The position numbers were made by a program, and so were the translations under genes. The notes under the pieces are model-generated. The model was not told where the DNA came from. It ran no database searches and saw only the letters and a list, made by a program, of their open reading frames with translations. Source: Saccoglossus kowalevskii (taxonomy: Eukaryota; Hemichordata; Enteropneusta; Harrimaniidae). From it: DNA of 38,497 nucleotides. The stretch is taken from positions 644,260 through 682,756 of the forward strand of contig NW_003150758.1 in NCBI RefSeq assembly GCF_000003605.2, read 5' to 3'. Below are positions 32,344 to 38,497 of the stretch, one piece after another. Position 1 is the first letter of the stretch. Every line of letters starts with the position of its first letter.

Positions 32344-35300
32344 CTACCTGTCGTATGCCATCTTGGCCCCAGACGCGCCGTCTTTCCTTGCATTTGCCAC
32401 ATACATTAGTCCGTTCTTAAGGTCGTAAATAGCAGTATGTGTATCGCCAGTCTGAACGATAGACACGAGATCCCGTATTGTGTTCGCAGGGGTGATATTA
32501 CCATAGTATTTCTTCAGCTGCCTAGCAAGAACAGCAGTCCAATCGGCATGTACCCAACCTCGACCTAATATAAAATGGATGGTTTTAAAATGTAATTATC
32601 TAGCAATAGCAGCACCTAGTATTAATAACTATTTCAGTGCATCAACATATCATTCACTCAAATAAATATAAGATATAATATAAAATTAAGATACTGACTC
32701 ATTTGTACAATGTGACGACCACAATACCACATCGTCCGCCTGTACGGTGCTGTTCCGTTCAGACATTCCTCTCTCCCAACCGTGTATGTCACGTAGTTGC
32801 GCGATAGAAAGTTTACCGACCAATAGGAAGCTTTGTTACGAATGATAGTGGAATGCTTTGCCGGAACATTCACATACAATATATAACATACTTACTATAG
32901 TAAACAAGGCCTTCCATGCGTGGATGCCAATCACCAACAGGCATCATATTCTGGTCATCATAGAAGTTGGAAACGCCGGCAGAGTAAGCCACGCCACGGA
33001 ATGTATTCAACTAAAAAAAACCCAGAAAAATTACTAATAAATTATTGTTATACAACCATCTGTTTTTCTATATGACACAACAAATATATACTTGTGAAAA
33101 TGACCGCTCGCATCAATGTTGGACTTTTCATGGCGATGTAGCAATCACATAGGCTTAAAACGATATAATAATATTCAGTAAACAACAACATATTTCTTCA
33201 TGTTTACCTTGGCATCGCCAACTCCGAGCAGTAAATCACACGTTCTATGTGCATTAGCTATACGATTGATGGAATCATCTAGGGTATTATCATACTGAAG
33301 TACATCGCGTAGAAGATACTGTCGTGAAGAATAGTTATTATTAATTCGTTAAAATTTCAGACATTTGTCATACAGAATACATTCCATGAGTTATGACATA
33401 ATATTTTAAATAAACCAATGGCAAGCACGCGGTGAATCACGTCGTCAAGCGATGATATCCGATCAATCAGTACAAATCGGTTACCAGGCGACTAATTAAC
33501 TTTGTATCACATAGATTGATGACTAATATATCAACATGGTGCATTACTGGGCACATTGATTTCTGTTAAGTGTATATTTGAAGGAGTCGGCAGAGCATGG
33601 TGGTTAGCTTACCGTAAATGGGACACCGATCCTTGATTCAGATCCCCATGATGCATCTGCGTCTACAACGCCAATTTCACTTATAGCCATTTGACGATCA
33701 GACATGCCTAATTCAAGACCAACGGACTTAAAAAATGTAATATTGTTTTCAGCACCATTTGTTATTTGTGATTTATTAACATAGCACAATACAAAATACT
33801 GAAGGAAGATAGTGCATGATTCCCAAATATATATTTTTAGAAAGCGAAAACTTTCCATCCATCACCGATTACCCCATCAATATATAATTGGCTTGCCTGT
33901 GATTGATCCTATCCAGCCACTCCAACCGACGTTAGCAAAAGTGTGCCCATTAGTGGATTCCGGGTGGTATACGGTTACCTGAGGATGGTTCTTGAACGGG
34001 CCTACAAAACATGAGAAGTGACACCGAGTTATGAACATGTAATTTCTTTGGATTGAATAATAGCAAAGTTCTTACTAGTAGCTTTTATACATGTACTGCA
34101 CGACGTACCATCAATATCCCAATCAAGTGCACGCAACTGTAGAACTGATTCTGAATCGGGAACAGCCTTACCCCAAGCACCAAACATTGAACAAGTTCCT
34201 TTACTAAAAATGAAAGTAATTAATATTATACAAAAGTAATCAAACATACATTAAAAGCTGAATACATATTATTGTTAAGCATTATTGTTAGGCACTCACG
34301 TAATTTCACCAAGCATGTGTATTCGCTCGATTTTCTGAAACATAATGTAAATATGTATATTATAAACGAGTAGACAACTGTAATGGTGTGACATAATATA
34401 GACGGAATATTGTTCGTACTACTGAACGGGTTTATTTTCACAATAAACATAACGACTGTAAAAGTGCATCTTTATTCAGAGCTTATGGGCTTATTCAGCG
34501 CATATAATTTGATGTGTGATGTATCACGACTAAACATCATTATCAATACATACTTTATAATCTATTCCACTGGCATCAGATATTCCTTTAAGTTCATCTA
34601 AAAAATACTGACCTAATGGAGAACAACTTACATCATTATCCACATTATTTACGATACCGGTCATTTAGACTGATTTAAACAAAGAAAAAAACATGTTCTG
34701 AACATTCGTCTTTCTTTCCTGGTAAATTACCCTAATTGAAACATTTACATAAACATGGCCATATATGGAAACGTCGCACTTACTTGTGTACTTTTTGGTA
34801 GCTAACACTTCAAGCTCCAAAGCAAAATCCATCCTAAAATACGGTTAGCATATTATTGATAACATATTATACGCAAACTGTATACAACATATTAATATCC
34901 GACATATTTACACTTCGTGTATCAGTGTTGAAAAGATTCTACATTTAGTAAAAATACAAACTATTGTCTTACCCAAGGCTGATGACGTCTTTAACAAACC
35001 ATGGCGATAGAAATGACACTGTTTTATTCACATAACCATACTAAAAATAAAATGTAAGATGACAAATGTATATTTACAATACATGTAATATTGGGTGTAG
35101 TTTCCCGCGCACAATATGTGTAATCATTTTAAACTGAGCACGTTTATACTATTTTCATGCCGAGAATGAAATCAAAACTAACACTAACCGCTTCATCTTC
35201 TATATATTTCCAAACGTCGTCAATAAAAGATTTTGCTTCGTCTTTCAAAATAGTTCCATGAGCGAATCCCATTTCGTACGGAGTGCCTGTAAGTATTAGT

Positions 35301-35854
35301 GTGTTCTCAATTTAAATAAGCGTAGTATAATTATCATATAATGATGTTTTCAGTCACTTGTTATATGGGACACATTACATTGGAATATATTATTGTGAAT
35401 ATTTAAATAAAAATAATTCATGTAAAGTGTGAACATATGCCAGAATCATCGGGAATTAACACCTACCCCAAACGTGAAGAACTTTAATTTGGTCATCGCC
35501 TTTTCCCACTGTATACAGTTTAGCATTCTTAATCTGCTTGACGAAGACTGGTGGGTCGGTTTGTATAGGGTTCAGATTGGGTTTGGCATGTGGGTCGGGC
35601 TGTTAACAAAAATAAAGTAAACTAAAAACAGATCGGTATCTCGTCTTTCAGAAACCCTTACAAAGTATATCATATTGGAGTAGAGTAGTGGAAAATAGTT
35701 TCAAATAAGGTATATTCGTAAAGAACCATGCCTGATATCCGTAACAACATACGTTTACAGACAACAACAAGAGAAGTACATGTTTACTCACCCCTGACAT
35801 AGACAACCGGACTATTGCCGAGAAGACAAGCAGACTGCATAGACGGTTAAACAT
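32344..35854 (-). CDS. Secreted Ntn-hydrolase, dcd1A/dcd1B-like (C45 acyltransferase family), paralogue B, 415 aa
   Basis: Thirteen exons in coding order: 35792-35854, 35467-35599, 35189-35286, 34973-35040, 34784-34833, 34554-34612, 34300-34334, 34109-34203, 33897-34001, 33613-33707, 33208-33318, 32896-33010, 32344-32564. They sum to 1248 nt with the same phases as paralogue A. Nine exons have identical lengths in the two genes. Signal peptide is MFNRLCSLLVFSAIVRLSM, pro-region GTPYEMGFAHG, probable nucleophile Cys173 (KGTCSMFGAWG), Arg193 and Asp196 in LQLRALDWD, and core NVGWSGWIGSITGM at 224-237. Sequons are at Asn103 and Asn365. Exon 9 uses a GC donor (ACAG|GCAAGC). The protein ends at MAYDR, four residues short of A's end. 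No inactivating change is seen, so it is probably functional. The in-frame ATG at 35882-35884 is less likely because it would bury the signal peptide. Confidence 0.85.
32658..32879 (-). other. Open frame inside the last intron of paralogue B
   Basis: A 73-codon same-strand frame between exons 12 and 13, with higher GC than the surrounding intron and a protein-like composition (YWSVNFLSRNYVTYTV, GREECLNGTAPYRRTMWYCG). It resembles neither flanking exon, has no counterpart in paralogue A, and has no good acceptor upstream. It could be a chance frame, a fossil insertion or an unrecognised small exon. Confidence 0.2.
33895..33896 (-). other. Non-canonical GC splice donor, paralogue B intron 9
   Basis: Coding frame and alignment to paralogue A place the exon 9 end at 33897, after ACAG. 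The intron then begins GCAAGC instead of GT, and ends in a normal AG before 33707. GC-AG introns usually have a strong flanking match such as AG|GCAAG, and this one does. The matching site in paralogue A is ACAG|GTAAAG, so the change occurred in B. Confidence 0.8.
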
Positions 35855-38497
35855 GGCTGTCTCGGTGGCGTAATTAGGACGCAATATCTTGTGTCGGCAT
35901 GGCTGGTCAAAGGCTGGTCGTAGACAACTTGAGGGGCAAAGAACACAACTCTGTCTATTTTATAGATAACGGTAGCAAAGAGCAATTCGATAACAGTGAA
36001 GGTTGCAATGTAAAACTAGGTTAGGGCCGTGGAGATCAGTCATAAGTGGTATCAGCAACCCTATTGACGGTGCACAAGCATACTACAGACCAGAAAAGAT
36101 TAGTTTGAACGTTAGGGGCGCCAACTATATCGATGCTTTACGCTTCCATCTTTCACTGGATCATTGCTTTTGCAAGTATAACAAAATATAACAAGCCAAA
36201 TTAGATTTGTGCATCCTAATTTTGATTGAATGTTTCTGCAATACCTGACATGCACTGTTTTCCCTGTCGATGTCTAGTCACCCCCACTATTTCAAATGAT
36301 CAACCCTTTACTTTACACTGTACGTTGCTGGTAGTGAAACCAAACATTTGAAATCATCGAAGTATCGCTTAGTTTGTGCTATTTTTTCATTATGAATTTT
36401 TTATGTGTTTTTTCCTTAATGTGAAATACTCTTTCCTAAAGTATTTTTCGTGTAGATTTTTATTATTGATCCTTTTTTCCCAGTTTCATTCCTCACTACT
36501 TAATTAACTCAATCATTTCATCAGTAACGAAAGTCGAAAGTAAAAACAAGAAAATCAAAGAAAGCTTAGTGTGCAATGTAGCTGTACATAATAGTCTTTT
36601 AGAATATTTGTCATGTGACGAGATTTAATTAGCACGTGTAATTGGTATTGCTATTTTTAGTTTGCTTGGTAATCTTGACAACTGGTGTATCGTGGTCGTG
36701 TGGACGTACATCTTACCCGGATCGGTTACTGGTGGCACAGGCAGTGTTAGAAGCTCTATGGACTTGATGTGGATGGTAGCTGAAGTATCGTCGATGCCAA
36801 GATTTGAGGAGCGTAACAGAAAACTGCAGGATTACAATGAGACACAGACACTGTAAACTTACCACAGTTTTGCTTTGCCTTAATTTCCTGACCTGAAGGC
36901 CTTGTATGGCCAACTCTCAGTTTTACGTAATTACATTTTAAGCAAATTTTTGTATTTCACATAAATGGATAACAGATTGATCAGAAGTCGTTGATCTCTA
37001 TATGTACATTAACGTGATTTATTAGTGATAATTTCTTGTGCACAAGTTTCATGTTAATTTCTATGTATGAATATATATTGATGAGGTCTAGAGAATGAAA
37101 ATAGCTTAGTTAATTGTATGAACATTGTCATCACAGTTCATTGTGTGCTCCCATGTGCGTGGCCAATCCTCGGATCCGTTACAAATAACAGCCAATGTTT
37201 TATTGTCATGTGTGAAATGTATTACAAGTTAATAAATCATCATACCCATAAGGCTAAGGGTGGGAGTGCTCTATAGGCACTTGCCAACTTGACGTACCTG
37301 CAGAAAGCAGCACAGGAGCAACTGTAGCACAAATGCTTTGTTCCTGGTAACAATTACCGAATCATTATTAACTACTTTAGAGAGTGGAGCTAAATATACA
37401 CTTCTGACAAAAACGATGGCTATAATATAGACGTCTGTAATAAGTTATAACACAAAAATACCAGTATTTGTGCGCCTTGTAACACTGCAAGATACAATTA
37501 AAGAAAAAGGCAATGAATAAATATGTTTTTCACACATTCACAGTAAGTATTTATACAATTTTCTGACCTAAAATTTCATATGCATTAGCCAATACAGAGA
37601 GTGTTTCCCCCAAATCTGCAGGGGTGTATATGCATTGTATACAATCGGGGAGGCTTCGAGTGCGGATTAAGGTTTGGATTAGGGGTGGGCATACAAAAGG
37701 AATTTTTCCCACGTTAAATATTTTTCATGAAGTGTCTAATACAATATGGACATTTTATAATGACGGAATATAAAAATTCAATGCGAGGTGATTTGATGTT
37801 GAATATCAAACTTTGTATTTGTTAAAAACAGTTTTTGACGATTCGATGCACATATTTATAGACTTAAACTCAGAACTGCTCGGGCATGTCAATTTTTATT
37901 AATCAAATCACCGGTAGCTAAAGAAATTGTATACATTTTTATGAATAAATATAAAAATAAACCTGACGCTTAAGTGTAAACGTCCTGTCCCAGACTCAAA
38001 ATTCACTTGACCTTTTTTTATTTCATGGTGTCAAATGGCTAGTTTTCGAAAATCTCCAAATGTGAGCTTATTATACCCCAGAGGTTCCTGTTATATAATT
38101 TATGTAAATATTTCTTTAAAACCACTCCCAACAATTACATATTAGGCGATGATGAACTACTAACCTGTTGTGTAGCAAAATAGGGAAGCTGTGTTTGCCT
38201 GTTTTGCTCAAATCGCGGTTTTAAAACAAGTAATTTGCTGGGAAAAGAGATACAAATGCATTGATCTTAGAATACTATATAAATTGTTATAAACGTGTTT
38301 TAAATGCATATTTAAACTTTGCTAGTAGTCCGTTCCTTCGTGGGGAACTGGTATATCCCATCTTATAACTTTGCTAGTAATAAATCCTACCCCCACTAGA
38401 TCCAAGACATCCACATGTGTATTTATTGCCATAGTAGTTTATAAGTAAATAAACGCTGCTCGGACTGATAAATATGATATATAAAAGATAATATTTG
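35855..38497. other. Gene-poor region to window end
   Basis: It starts with the promoter side of paralogue B; no TATA box or initiator can be fixed. A weak possible terminal exon on the plus strand (36657-36856, acceptor CTATTTTTAG, stop TAA at 36854-36856) has no recognisable family. The rest, including 36860-38497, is AT-rich with no supported gene, RNA or repeat array. Confidence 0.45.

Noticed and set aside
36657-36913. Possible terminal exon on plus strand or frame on minus strand
   Set aside because: The plus-strand frame has an acceptor and stop, but no family, partner exons or close poly(A) signal support it.
1-38497. tRNA or rRNA genes, CRISPR arrays, bacterial-type operons
   Set aside because: No cloverleaf B-box (GGTTCGAATCC) pattern, rRNA stretch or regularly spaced direct repeats with unique spacers was seen; the repeats present are eukaryotic dispersed or tandem types.

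Overview
This is a piece of an AT-rich invertebrate animal genome. Its genes are split into many small exons with GT-AG introns, the introns hold dispersed repeats, and there is a decayed Ty3/gypsy-type retrotransposon. The protein families and the repeat style fit an invertebrate deuterostome such as a hemichordate or lancelet, but a mollusc cannot be excluded, and the species call is low confidence.

Layout. (1) 1-1213, minus strand: broken 3' part of a gypsy-class LTR retrotransposon. The integrase lies upstream of the reverse transcriptase, as in Gmr1-like elements. (2) 1214-5059: very AT-rich spacer, an isolated acidic 188-codon open frame at 2919-3485, an antisense copy of a dispersed repeat, and a short tandem repeat. 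(3) 5060-19201, plus strand: a complete nine-exon sorbitol (L-iditol 2-) dehydrogenase gene of 353 aa. All splice phases close and both the catalytic-zinc and NAD-binding motifs are intact. Its introns carry three repeat families and a RecQ-like helicase fragment. (4) 19202-25320: 3' UTR, large repeats, a long inverted repeat and a MITE-like segment. (5) 25321-29308 and 32344-35854, minus strand: two tandem 13-exon paralogues (424 and 415 aa) of secreted N-terminal-nucleophile hydrolases. They belong to the acyl-CoA:6-aminopenicillanate acyltransferase (peptidase C45) / Dictyostelium dcd1A-dcd1B type. (6) 35855-38497: gene-poor sequence up to the window edge.

The sorbitol dehydrogenase gene runs towards the tandem pair (convergent). 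Nothing suggests a shared pathway: one is a cytosolic polyol-pathway enzyme, and the other two are predicted secreted or lysosomal amidase/acyltransferase-like enzymes. I rebuilt all three genes by eye from splice sites, reading frame and family motifs, and the exon lengths sum to open frames. I did not find a clearly new multi-gene system. The points most worth following are the integrase-before-RT element, the retained structural-zinc cysteines in the dehydrogenase, the tandem hydrolase pair with one GC-AG intron, and the internally tandem repeat families.
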